NCBI GenBank assembly: GCA_015232465.1
Contig: JADFZO010000001.1
Location: 1-64,000, forward strand
Source: Desulfamplus sp.
Lineage (GTDB): Bacteria > Desulfobacterota > Desulfobacteria > Desulfobacterales > Desulfobacteraceae
Length of the DNA stretch: 64,000 bases
Direction: 5' to 3'
In this document: one piece after another, positions 36,508 through 44,656 of the stretch
Layout: every line of letters begins with the position of its first letter
Position numbering within the stretch: position 1 is the stretch's first letter
Program-made: the position numbers and the translations under genes
The notes under the pieces: model-generated
Databases searched by the model: none
The model's input: only the letters and a program-made list of their open reading frames with translations
Told to the model about the DNA's origin: nothing

Positions 36508-38007
36508 TTAATTATTAACATTTTTAAATTTAACATCAACAATATTGCCTGAAAAAATCCTCATAGCATGGGTAACAAGTGGATGTCCCATTGCCTCATG
36601 TTTTAGCCTCTCCTCTTCTTGATGTTGAGATTTAGTATCAATAGGGTTAGTTTGAATTTTAACAGGTTCAGCCTCCTTATTATTTATAACCCCGCTCACT
36701 CTATTTTCAATATTAGGATTTGGCTTATTATTTGGAGCATCAATTTTATCGCTTATCTTATTATCAATTATCTCATTTGGAGTTACACTTGACTTTGGTG
36801 TAAAACTCTCAACCTGCTCTCGTGATATAATATGCTCTTGTGCCAGCTCTCTACCCTCCCCAATCTTGCCAGCAAGCAGATCAAGTCTTTTGATAAGCTC
36901 ATCAATTTCAATACCAGGTCTTATCTGGATAATTTTGAGCATCACCATCTCAAGAGCAACCCTTGTGTTAGATGCAAACTTAATAAGCTGCTCCTCTTTT
37001 AAAAGGGTATTTAAAATTTGAGTCAGATAGAGAACAGAGAAATTAGATACCATCTTTTCAATAATATCTCTGTCACTCTCAGTAATATCAACAACATCAC
37101 TGTTTTTACTGCAAGCCTTAATAACAGCAAAATTGCGAAAATGTTTTATAATAGCACTATAAAATTTTTTTAAATCTAATCCAAGATCATTGATTCTATT
37201 GATAAGCTCAAGCACAGAGGCAACATTATAGTTTAAAATAGAGTCAGATAGATCAAAGGTGATCTTTTTATCTATGATTCCAAGATTATTAATAATAGTA
37301 TCAAAATCTATCTCTTTTGTCTGGCTGCTTGATAAAACTCTATCAAGCAGACTTAAAGAGTCTCTTATTGAGCCGTCAGCCTCTGAAGCCACAAGATCAA
37401 TGCTCTCTTGCGAGATTATAAAATTCTCTTTAGTGCAAAGCCTCTGAAGATGGGCTGATATTTGGGCAAGTTTGACTCTGCCTAAATCATGACGCTGGCA
37501 TCTTGATAAAATTGTGATTGGGATTTTATGCGATTCTGTGGTTGCAAATATGAACATTACATGATCTGGCGGCTCTTCTAAAGTCTTTAGAAGTGCGTTA
37601 AAAGCTGCTGTGCTTAACATGTGAACCTCATCAATAATATAGATTTTCAATCTTGATGTGGTTGGCATGTAGGTTACATTGGCACGAAGCTCTCGTATCT
37701 GATCTACGCTGTTGTTAGATGCTCCATCAATTTCAAAGACATCAGAAGAGTTTCCAGAAGTGATGCTTTTGCAAGATTTGCAGATATTACACGGATTAGG
37801 GGTTGGTCCCTCTTGGCAGTTCATCGCTTTTGCCATTATTCGAGCAATAGTGGTTTTTCCTGTGCCTCGTGGACCTGTCAGAAGTATTGCGTGAGCAACG
37901 CGATTTGATGATATTGCATTAGATAGGGTTGTTGTAACATGCTCTTGACCAATAACCTCTTGAAATGTTTGGGGTCTGTATTTGAGGGCTAATACTTTAT
38001 AGGACAT
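36508..38007 (-). CDS. dnaX: DNA polymerase III subunit gamma/tau
   Basis: 499 residues. AAA+ clamp-loader core with Walker A GPRGTGKTT (about 45-53), zinc module CQEGPTPNPCNICKSC (about 64-79), Walker B region IYIIDEVHM and sensor SRCQRH. Domain III ends near 370, and the C-terminal tail is a short Asn/Lys/Ser-rich linker, shorter than the tau tail of enterobacteria. It is the ATPase of the replicative clamp loader. The reading frame is continuous with no sign of a programmed frameshift. Confidence 0.97.
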   Translation of the reverse strand: MSYKVLALKYRPQTFQEVIGQEHVTTTLSNAISSNRVAHAILLTGPRGTGKTTIARIMAKAMNCQEGPTPNPCNICKSCKSITSGNSSDVFEIDGASNNSVDQIRELRANVTYMPTTSRLKIYIIDEVHMLSTAAFNALLKTLEEPPDHVMFIFATTESHKIPITILSRCQRHDLGRVKLAQISAHLQRLCTKENFIISQESIDLVASEADGSIRDSLSLLDRVLSSSQTKEIDFDTIINNLGIIDKKITFDLSDSILNYNVASVLELINRINDLGLDLKKFYSAIIKHFRNFAVIKACSKNSDVVDITESDRDIIEKMVSNFSVLYLTQILNTLLKEEQLIKFASNTRVALEMVMLKIIQIRPGIEIDELIKRLDLLAGKIGEGRELAQEHIISREQVESFTPKSSVTPNEIIDNKISDKIDAPNNKPNPNIENRVSGVINNKEAEPVKIQTNPIDTKSQHQEEERLKHEAMGHPLVTHAMRIFSGNIVDVKFKNVNN

Positions 38008-38388
38008 CTTATTTCTTAGTTGAACCTGATAATTTAGTTAGTTTTATATTAGGGATTCTCTATTGTTCTCTTTGCAATTCTCATCTTTAGCGAGACATTT
38101 TAAACTTTTTCATTTTTTTGAATACTATTAATAAAACAATATCATGTCAATAATAAGGATCAACTTCTCATATCTTTCTTGATATTCATCAGTAGATAAT
38201 AGATAATAAATGGTTAAGAGATTGTTTATCTGAATCAGTATATTCAGGATAGAAGGATATTTCAAGGATTTTGCTTTATCCTGTTCTATCCTTTTTTTAT
38301 TTTGGGTATTCTGATTCTAATTTTTGAGGTTAAAAGTCGTTTTTGTGGCAGTTTTTAAAATATATCAATCAAGGGGGCAAAAAGGGTA
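38008..38388. other. Intergenic region before pfaD
   Basis: 381 bases between divergent dnaX and pfaD, very AT-rich. Apart from the hairpin at 38246-38298 I see no gene, tRNA or clear paired promoter boxes. AGGGGG at 38372-38377 and AAAGGG just before the pfaD ATG are purine-rich, and the former is a possible ribosome-binding site at a long spacing. Confidence 0.6.
38246..38298 (+). terminator. Hairpin with T-tract upstream of pfaD (REP-like or terminator)
   Basis: AGGATAGAA-GGATA (38246-38259) pairs with TATCC-TG-TTCTATCCT (38277-38292), with a two-base bulge and an 17-base loop, followed by seven T. It lies where no plus-strand gene is known to end, so it may be a dispersed palindrome or a leader attenuator of pfaD rather than an ordinary terminator. 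Confidence 0.5.
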
Positions 38389-40065
38389 ATGTTTAAAGGC
38401 TACTGGCAGAGTGATAAAAGCAACTATTTTGATAATCAAACCAACACAGATATAATGGAGGCTCTTTTTCATATTCACGAACCAATCTATTTGGTTAGCA
38501 ATAGCCAAATAGATAGATGGGTCTGGGGTGGAAGGGCATTTATAGGGTATGATAAAGAGAATCTAAATAAAGAGGCTCTTTTAAAACAGGGTGATGGTAA
38601 ATATTTAAAGATTAAAGCATATATCCCGCAGCTTCCCCTTGAAAATTTAGGAGACACTCAATTTAAAGCTCGCCATCAACTAAAATACCCCTACATTGCT
38701 GGAGCTATGGCAAATGGAATCACATCTGTTGAGATGGTTGAATCTATGGCTCAAAATGGCATGATTGGCTTTTTTGGTGCTGGAGGATTATCTATTTCAG
38801 AGGTTGAAAAGGCTATAATCTATCTAAAAAATAGTGTTAAAGTTTTTGGATTTAACTTTATCCACTCACTTGGCGATCCTGAATTTGAGATGGCTCTTGC
38901 TAAATTATACATAAAACATGAGGTTCACAAAATTAGTGCTGCTGCATTTATGAGAATAACCCTTTCGCTTGTTTACTATCGGGTTAAAGGGATTCATCAA
39001 AATATCGAGGGAAACATTGTAACCCCAAATCAGATAGTTGCCAAAGTCTCAAGGGTGGAAGTTGCACGACAATTTTTCTCACCTCCCCCGCAAAAACTTG
39101 TTGCAGAGCTTTTAAATCAAGGGCTTATAACGCAAAGTGAGGCAGAGCTTTCAGCCCATATTCCAATGGCACAAGATTTAACAGCAGAGGCAGATTCAGG
39201 TGGACACACAGACAATCGCCCTGCAATATCGTTGTGGCCCACTATGATTTTATTAAAAGATGAGTTTAATCAAAAATTTAACTATGCCACGCCTTTATGC
39301 GTAGGTTTTGCTGGTGGCATCTCAACACCAGAATCAGTTGCAGCAGCTTTTCAGATGGGTGCTGGATATGTTCTGACTGGCTCTATAAATCAGTCTTGCA
39401 TTGAGGCTGGAACTTCAGATAGCGTAAAGCAGCTTCTTGCACAGGTTGAGCAGGCTGATGTTGCAATGGCTCCTGCTGCTGATATGTTTGAGATTGGGGC
39501 ACGGGTTCAGGTGCTAAAGCGGGGCACTCTGTTTGCTGTTAGGGCTGAAAAGCTCTACCAGATTTATAAAAATTATAATTCTTTTGAAGATGTGCCTGAA
39601 AAGTTGCAAAAAGAGATTGAGGATAAATATCTTCAAGCCCCTTTTTATCAAAAATGGGAAGAGACCAAAGAGTTTTTTAAAATACGAAACATAAAAGAGG
39701 TTGAGCGTGCAGAGGTTGACCCTCACCACAAAATGGCTTTGGTATTTCGATCATATCTTGGATTATCATCACGCTGGTCAATTGTTGGGGAGACTAACCG
39801 AGCTATGGATTATCAAATATGGTGTGGTCCAGCAATGGGAGCTTTTAACCAATGGGTAAAGGGGAGTTATTTAGAAAAGAGCGAAAATCGGCGTGTTGCA
39901 GATATTGCACTAAATCTGCTTTTGGGGGCATCAATCTCTACAAGATTGGGCTGGCTAAGAGCACAAGGGGTTGGGATTTACGAAGTTGGTGGTAAAAATT
40001 TTAAACCATTTAAACCAGTAGATAGAGCAACTATTTTAAAGCTCGTCTCACAAAATAGGGGCTAA
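38389..40065 (+). CDS. pfaD: PfaD-family enoyl reductase (PUFA/polyketide synthase partner)
   Basis: 558 residues. A short N-terminal cap is followed by a flavin-binding TIM barrel related to 2-nitropropane dioxygenase. Recognisable PfaD features are YPYIAGAMANGITS, FFGAGGLS, LTAEADSGGHTDNRP (about 262-277), FAGGISTPESVAAAFQMGA and the C-terminal IWCGPAMGAFNQWVKGSYLE. PfaD proteins supply enoyl reduction in trans to PUFA-type synthases. The KS-AT-ACP-KR-DH-DH synthase in this window has no enoyl reductase domain, which makes it the likely partner although it lies 30 kb away on the other strand. It is followed by a small hairpin and the dsrE-queDEC genes. Confidence 0.92.
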   Translation: MFKGYWQSDKSNYFDNQTNTDIMEALFHIHEPIYLVSNSQIDRWVWGGRAFIGYDKENLNKEALLKQGDGKYLKIKAYIPQLPLENLGDTQFKARHQLKYPYIAGAMANGITSVEMVESMAQNGMIGFFGAGGLSISEVEKAIIYLKNSVKVFGFNFIHSLGDPEFEMALAKLYIKHEVHKISAAAFMRITLSLVYYRVKGIHQNIEGNIVTPNQIVAKVSRVEVARQFFSPPPQKLVAELLNQGLITQSEAELSAHIPMAQDLTAEADSGGHTDNRPAISLWPTMILLKDEFNQKFNYATPLCVGFAGGISTPESVAAAFQMGAGYVLTGSINQSCIEAGTSDSVKQLLAQVEQADVAMAPAADMFEIGARVQVLKRGTLFAVRAEKLYQIYKNYNSFEDVPEKLQKEIEDKYLQAPFYQKWEETKEFFKIRNIKEVERAEVDPHHKMALVFRSYLGLSSRWSIVGETNRAMDYQIWCGPAMGAFNQWVKGSYLEKSENRRVADIALNLLLGASISTRLGWLRAQGVGIYEVGGKNFKPFKPVDRATILKLVSQNRG

Positions 40066-40132
40066 CGATAAGAGTTTGGTTATTGATTGACACGATCTAA
40101 TATGACAGGTTATATACAAATTTATGTGAAAG

Positions 40133-40158
40133 TAGAGATGCTCGGCTGTGCCTCTCTA
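40133..40158 (+). terminator. Hairpin between pfaD and the DsrE-like gene
   Basis: TAGAGATGC (40133-40141) pairs with GCCTCTCTA (40150-40158) with one mismatch around an 8-base loop. A weak TTT follows. It could end pfaD transcripts or mark the leader of the next operon. It does not fit the consensus of a preQ1 riboswitch. Confidence 0.4.
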
Positions 40159-40196
40159 TAGTTTAAAATCAATCTGAAATTTTAAGGAGATTAACA

Positions 40197-40616
40197 ATGA
40201 AACTTTTTTACCACCTTCTACTTGTTTTTGCTTTAATTTTGGGCGGTTTAGTTACCAATCTATCTGCTGGCAATACAGACCCGCTATTTATAAGCCTTAC
40301 AACTGATGATCCTCACCGTGCCTACATGGGAATAAATTTTGGTGCAAATCAGTTGGATCGGGGACATCCTTTAACCATATTTTTTAACGACAAGGGGGTT
40401 TTGGTTGGCTCTAAATTAAATTCTGATAAATTTCTACAACATCAAAAAACAATAACTGAAATTATTGGCAAAGGTGGAACTATCTTAATCTGCCCCATGT
40501 GCATTAAACATTATGGCGTTAATGAGAGTGATATTATTGAAGGTATAAAAGTGAGCAATCCTGATATTACTGGCGGTGCCCTTTTTAAAGATAATACCAA
40601 GACTCTTACTTGGTAA
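40197..40616 (+). CDS. DsrE-like exported protein
   Basis: 139 residues with an N-terminal signal peptide (FYHLLLVFALILGGLVTNLSAG), so probably periplasmic. The mature part is a DsrE/YchN-like fold: LFISLTTDDPHRAYMGINFG at the start and a CPMC motif (TILICPMCIKHYG) in place of the single conserved Cys of DsrE. Cytoplasmic DsrE proteins carry sulfur for transfer; exported relatives are poorly understood. RBS AAGGAG. It ends 15 bases before queD, so it may be co-transcribed with the queuosine genes. Confidence 0.82.
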   Translation: MKLFYHLLLVFALILGGLVTNLSAGNTDPLFISLTTDDPHRAYMGINFGANQLDRGHPLTIFFNDKGVLVGSKLNSDKFLQHQKTITEIIGKGGTILICPMCIKHYGVNESDIIEGIKVSNPDITGGALFKDNTKTLTW

Positions 40617-40631
40617 AACGAGGTGTTTTTT

Positions 40632-41072
40632 ATGGTCAGCTCTTGTTGCAAAAGTGAAAAAGAGAAAATAGAAAAGATAGAAAATAAAATTGGTGTTTAT
40701 GAAATCTATGTCAAAGACCATTTTTCAGCAGCACATGCACTAAATGGCTATGATGGAAACTGCTCAAAAATACATGGGCATAACTGGATAATAGAGACCT
40801 TTGTTCAGTGCAGGCAGCTAAATGATATTGGCATTGGTATTGACTTTAGAGATGTTAAAAATTCAGTGAAAAATATTCTTAAAAAAGTTGACCATACCCA
40901 TCTAAATGAACTTGATGCTTTTAAAGAGATAAATCCAACATCAGAAAATATTGCCAAATTTTTATATAAAGAGCTTCAAACGCATCTTAACAGCCAATTT
41001 ATAAAGGTCTCTAAAGTTAAGGTATCTGAAACTCCAGGGTGTGGCTCAACCTATTGGGAGGAGTATCTTTAA
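40632..41072 (+). CDS. queD: 6-carboxytetrahydropterin synthase QueD
   Basis: 146 residues from ATG 40632, with GAGG 8 bases upstream; a GTG at 40623 overlaps that site. Zinc ligands are His in FSAAHAL and the two His of IHGHNW, and the catalytic Cys is in DGNCSKIHGH. The C-terminal ETPGCGSTYWE is typical. It converts 7,8-dihydroneopterin triphosphate to 6-carboxytetrahydropterin, the first dedicated step to preQ0. It has about 20 extra Lys/Glu-rich residues at the N-terminus. It is followed by queE after 6 bases. Confidence 0.94.
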   Translation: MVSSCCKSEKEKIEKIENKIGVYEIYVKDHFSAAHALNGYDGNCSKIHGHNWIIETFVQCRQLNDIGIGIDFRDVKNSVKNILKKVDHTHLNELDAFKEINPTSENIAKFLYKELQTHLNSQFIKVSKVKVSETPGCGSTYWEEYL

Positions 41073-41078
41073 AGAGTA

Positions 41079-41765
41079 ATGTCATTAAATCTATGTGAAA
41101 TATTTTATAGCATTCAAGGCGAATCAACATTTGCAGGATTGCCATGCGCATTTATAAGGCTTGCTGGTTGCAATTTAAATTGCAGTTGGTGCGACACCAT
41201 TTATGCAAGAGATGATATTGGTCTATCTGTTGAGATTGATGAGATAATCAGCAAAATTGAGGTGTTTGACTCTAAATTGGTTGAGATAACAGGAGGCGAG
41301 CCTTTGATGCAAAAAGAGACTCCAATTTTGATTGAGCAGCTTTTAAATATTGGTTATCAGGTGCTTGTTGAGACAAATGGCTCTATCAATATTAACACTA
41401 TTAGCAATAGATGCGTTAGGGTTGTTGATATAAAATGTCCATCAAGCAATGAGTCTGATAAAAATCTTCTCACCAATATTGATATGCTAACGGATCAAGA
41501 TGAGATAAAATTTGTGGTTGCAGATAAAAAAGATTATGAGTTTGCAAAAGAGATAATTTATGAGACAAATTTAAAAAAAATCAGCCCATCAAAGATTCAC
41601 ATTTCACCAGTAGGATTGGGTAGTAACTACAATAAATCTCTTTATAATTTAGAGCTACTCTCTCTTGAAGAGCTTGCTGCATTGATGGTTAAAGATAAAA
41701 TTGGGGCAAGGTTATCGCTTCAGATGCACAAAATAGTATGGAATCCTGAGAAAAGAGGAGTTTAA
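41079..41765 (+). CDS. queE: 7-carboxy-7-deazaguanine synthase QueE
   Basis: 228 residues. A radical SAM enzyme: [23 protein letters not shown] leads into the cluster motif CNLNCSWC (CX3CX2C), followed by ITGGEPLMQ and VETNGS. It performs the ring contraction of 6-carboxytetrahydropterin. The length is typical. The stop is one base before the queC start, so translation is coupled. Confidence 0.95.
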   Translation: MSLNLCEIFYSIQGESTFAGLPCAFIRLAGCNLNCSWCDTIYARDDIGLSVEIDEIISKIEVFDSKLVEITGGEPLMQKETPILIEQLLNIGYQVLVETNGSININTISNRCVRVVDIKCPSSNESDKNLLTNIDMLTDQDEIKFVVADKKDYEFAKEIIYETNLKKISPSKIHISPVGLGSNYNKSLYNLELLSLEELAALMVKDKIGARLSLQMHKIVWNPEKRGV

Positions 41766-41766
41766 G

Positions 41767-42468
41767 ATGAGAAGTGTCAAAAAAAGGGCGGTTGTTCTAT
41801 CAAGTGGGGGAATTGACTCAACAACTGCAATGGCAATCGCAAAATTCGAGGGTTTTGATATTTACAGTTTAAGTTTTAGGTATGGTCAGCGTCATTATAC
41901 TGAACTTGTTGCTGCCCAAAAGGTTGCAGAGTTTTTCAGTGTCAAAAAGCATCTTATTGTCAATATTGATCTTAGAAGTTTTGGTGGGTCAGCTTTGACA
42001 GACTTGATTGATGTGCCAAAGCACCAAAGCGTTGATGAGTTATCTAAAGAGGAGATACCAATAACCTACGTGCCAGCCAGAAATACCATCTTTTTATCTT
42101 ATGCAGTTGCGTGGGCTGAGGTTGTAAAGGCTGAAAATATATTTATTGGCGTTACTGCGGTTGATTACAGCGGATACCCAGATTGCCGCCCTGAGTATAT
42201 TGCAGCTTATGAGAAGATGGCAAATCTTGCCACAAAAACAGGCGTTACTGGAGAGGTTCTCCTTAAAATTAGAACGCCGTTAATAGATATGTCAAAATCT
42301 GAAATCATACTAAAAGGGGCGGAACTTGGGGTTGACTACTCTCTAACACTTAGCTGCTACGATCCTGATACTCAAGGCAGGTCATGTGGACGGTGCGACA
42401 GTTGTCTTCATCGAATAAAAGGTTTTAAAGATGCTGGTATGGCTGATCCCACCATCTACTACTACTAA
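41767..42468 (+). CDS. queC: 7-cyano-7-deazaguanine synthase QueC
   Basis: 233 residues. PP-loop [15 protein letters not shown] (about 9-23), the segment [13 protein letters not shown], and a four-Cys zinc site at the C-terminus ([18 protein letters not shown]). It converts the carboxylate to the nitrile preQ0 with ATP and ammonia. It is the last gene of queDEC; queF and tgt are not in this window, so the final product (queuosine or another deazaguanine) is not shown here. Tail-to-tail with the GntR regulator. Confidence 0.96.
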   Translation: MRSVKKRAVVLSSGGIDSTTAMAIAKFEGFDIYSLSFRYGQRHYTELVAAQKVAEFFSVKKHLIVNIDLRSFGGSALTDLIDVPKHQSVDELSKEEIPITYVPARNTIFLSYAVAWAEVVKAENIFIGVTAVDYSGYPDCRPEYIAAYEKMANLATKTGVTGEVLLKIRTPLIDMSKSEIILKGAELGVDYSLTLSCYDPDTQGRSCGRCDSCLHRIKGFKDAGMADPTIYYY

Positions 42469-42495
42469 ATAAAGGGCAGGCGATAGCTTCTAAAT

Positions 42496-43215
42496 CTATC
42501 TTTTAGAGTCTATTTTTCCGCTAAAAAAATCCATTACAAAGGTTATATGGTTTTTCATGGCAATGTATGATTTATTAGAGTCTCGCCCTTTTATTGCATT
42601 AACAATATCATTATGTTGACTGATTATTATGTCAATATTATCCATATTTTCGTAAAGCCCAGCTAAATTCTCCTTAATTCCATAAAAGAGATAGTCGTAA
42701 AAATTTCGCATGATCAAAATATGCAGCGAATTTTTAGTAGCATAGGATACTGCCATGTGAAAAGATGTATCAGCCTCTGTTCCAAGACGACCCGAAGCTA
42801 TCTCTTTTTTCATCTCCTCAATGCTGTGTTCCATTGCATTTATATCCTGCTCGTCAGCACGCATAGCAGCAAGTGCAGCAGCGTTGCACTCAAGACCCAT
42901 TCTAACCTCAAGCAAATCATCAATTGAAGCATCTTGAGTCTGCATAGCTTTTGCTAAAGGGCTTTGGGTATCTGAGTCATAAGATTTGACAAAAGTGCCC
43001 TGTCCCTGTTTTTGAATAATCAACCCCATCACCACAAGCCTTTGAACAGCATCTCGAATTGTGGTTCTGCTAACTTTCATTGCCTCAGCAAGCTCTCGCT
43101 CTGGCATCATCTTCTCGCCCGGTTTTAGCTTGCCTCTATATATAAGTTCTCTTATCTGGTCAAAAACCTGATCTGATATACGCTTAGGTTTTATTGGTTT
43201 TATGGTTATTGTCAT
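42496..43215 (-). CDS. GntR-family regulator with FCD domain (probable lactate/organic-acid repressor)
   Basis: 239 residues. An N-terminal winged helix (about 12-80; LKPGEKMMPERELAEAMKVSRTTIRDAVQRL) is followed by an all-helical FCD ligand domain (DDLLEVRMGLECNAAALAA, TSFHMAVSYATKNSLH, ISQHNDIVNAIKGRD) with the Asp and His residues that bind metal and carboxylates in FadR/LldR/PdhR relatives. FCD regulators of this type bind TGGT-N3-ACCA. Two such boxes lie in the divergent promoter region at 46.1-46.3 kb, so this gene is the likely local regulator of the glcDF and TRAP-lut operons. The gene lies 120 bases downstream of glcF and may be partly co-transcribed. Confidence 0.92.
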   Translation of the reverse strand: MTITIKPIKPKRISDQVFDQIRELIYRGKLKPGEKMMPERELAEAMKVSRTTIRDAVQRLVVMGLIIQKQGQGTFVKSYDSDTQSPLAKAMQTQDASIDDLLEVRMGLECNAAALAAMRADEQDINAMEHSIEEMKKEIASGRLGTEADTSFHMAVSYATKNSLHILIMRNFYDYLFYGIKENLAGLYENMDNIDIIISQHNDIVNAIKGRDSNKSYIAMKNHITFVMDFFSGKIDSKR

Positions 43216-43288
43216 AATCTCTATTCCTAACTTAAATTATACAAAGTTATTCATATACAAAATTAATCATTTAACTATTAAAATAGAG

Positions 43289-43325
43289 AACTTAAGAGAG
43301 ACACAAGCCGTGCATCTCTTAAGTT
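43289..43325 (-). terminator. Hairpin after the glcF-like gene
   Basis: AACTTAAGAGA (43289-43299) and TCTCTTAAGTT (43315-43325) form a perfect 11-bp stem around 15 bases. It begins 12 bases after the glcF stop on the minus strand; CTCTATTTT follows. AT-rich, so a weak terminator or a processing site that separates glcF from the GntR gene. Confidence 0.6.
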
Positions 43326-43336
43326 TTGTTTATGGA

Positions 43337-44638
43337 TTACTTACGAATAGCCTTTGCATAGAGTTCAATTGGATGGCAAACTTTTATATTTAGATTTTTC
43401 TTTGCAAGCATATCAGAGATTTGAACCATACAGGCAGGACAGCCTGTTGCTACTGTTGAGCAGTTGGTATCTGCGATATTTTTGCTTTTAATCTGACCGA
43501 TTTCAGACGATAGCTCATAATGGTAAAGATTAAAACTTCCACCCATTCCGCAACATTTATCAGAGCCTTCCATCTCAACAAGAGTGCCCCCTGATGCTTT
43601 AATTAACAACCTTGGCTCTTTAAAAACTCCAAGCGATTTTTTAAGATGGCATGGATCATGGTAGGTTACAATATCTCCTGATTCAGCATTATCTTCTGCC
43701 TGACTTAATGATATATTGACCTTATTGACCAAAAATTGATTTATATCAAGGGTTTTACTTGATAACTCCTTGACCCTCTCCCTTATTTTGCTACCACTAC
43801 CTTTATAAATTGATGACCAGAGCTTTTTAATTGTTGATGTGCATGTTGCACAGGCTGTAACAAGATAATCAAAGTGCTCTTGGCTAAATAGCTCAATATG
43901 ATACTCAACCAGCTTTTCAAAACTCTTCATATCGCCAGATGCAAGGGCTGGAATACCGCAGCAACCTTGACCTTTTGGAATATATGTTCCAACTCCATGA
44001 AACTCAAAAATATCAACCACATCTTGTCCAATGCGTGGAAAAAGTTTATCAATAATGCAGCCTGTAAAAAAGGCAGCTTTTACGCCAGATTTGCCTGCTG
44101 GAGTATTGATTAAAGGCGATGAGCTACGAAAAGGCGTATCTGACATTGGCAGAAAATGGCGATCTCCAAATAGAGGCGATACCACCCTTGCACACGAAGT
44201 TCCCTGTGCATTTTTATCTTTTTTTGTGAAGATGTTTTGAAATTTGCCTGCCCATTTAGTCAATTGATCAAAAGTTTCAGGATTTGAGAGCATTTTTTGG
44301 AAAATCAACTTTTTAGCAGGCGATAGCCCCTTAAACTCTGCAAGAATAGCCCTTGCTTTTATAAATATCTCAACAACATTTACCCCGCTTGGGCAGTTTG
44401 CAGCACATGAGCCGCACAAAAGACAGCGATTTAACCTCGTGTTCACACCATCAGGATCAGTAAATAGATTTTTTCCAAGACCATCAAGCAGAGCAAGTTT
44501 ACCCCTTGCAACATCAGCCTCTTTTCTGGTTCTATCAAAAAGGGGACAGACAGATTGGCACATTCCACACCTGATGCAGACAACCAACTGCTCCTCAAGC
44601 TCTTTTAAACGGTTTGCAAGCTCTTTCATTCCAGCCAT
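43337..44638 (-). CDS. glcF: (Fe-S)-binding oxidoreductase subunit, GlcF-like
   Basis: 433 residues. Two 4Fe-4S motifs (CIRCGMCQSVCPLF near 20 and CLLCGSCAANCPSG near 72) are followed by two CCG domains (GCCGIPALASGD, YHDPCHLKKSLG, KCCGMGGSFNLYHYE, GCPACMVQI). It passes electrons from a flavin subunit toward the quinone pool or other acceptors at the membrane. It follows the GlcD-like gene by 18 bases on the same strand. With lactate genes around it, the pair is more likely a D-lactate than a glycolate dehydrogenase, but both fit the family. Confidence 0.92.
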   Translation of the reverse strand: MAGMKELANRLKELEEQLVVCIRCGMCQSVCPLFDRTRKEADVARGKLALLDGLGKNLFTDPDGVNTRLNRCLLCGSCAANCPSGVNVVEIFIKARAILAEFKGLSPAKKLIFQKMLSNPETFDQLTKWAGKFQNIFTKKDKNAQGTSCARVVSPLFGDRHFLPMSDTPFRSSSPLINTPAGKSGVKAAFFTGCIIDKLFPRIGQDVVDIFEFHGVGTYIPKGQGCCGIPALASGDMKSFEKLVEYHIELFSQEHFDYLVTACATCTSTIKKLWSSIYKGSGSKIRERVKELSSKTLDINQFLVNKVNISLSQAEDNAESGDIVTYHDPCHLKKSLGVFKEPRLLIKASGGTLVEMEGSDKCCGMGGSFNLYHYELSSEIGQIKSKNIADTNCSTVATGCPACMVQISDMLAKKNLNIKVCHPIELYAKAIRK

Positions 44639-44656
44639 ATTAGTCGCTCCTATTTT

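Noticed and set aside
37165-37171. A7 run in dnaX as a possible tau/gamma frameshift site
   Set aside because: It lies within the clamp-loader core, and the frame is continuous on both sides; a slip here would remove needed domain III.
40066-40196. Possible preQ1 riboswitch before dsrE-queDEC
   Set aside because: The hairpin at 40133-40158 lacks the conserved preQ1-I loop and the A-rich tail that pairs with it, and no anti-SD arrangement is seen.
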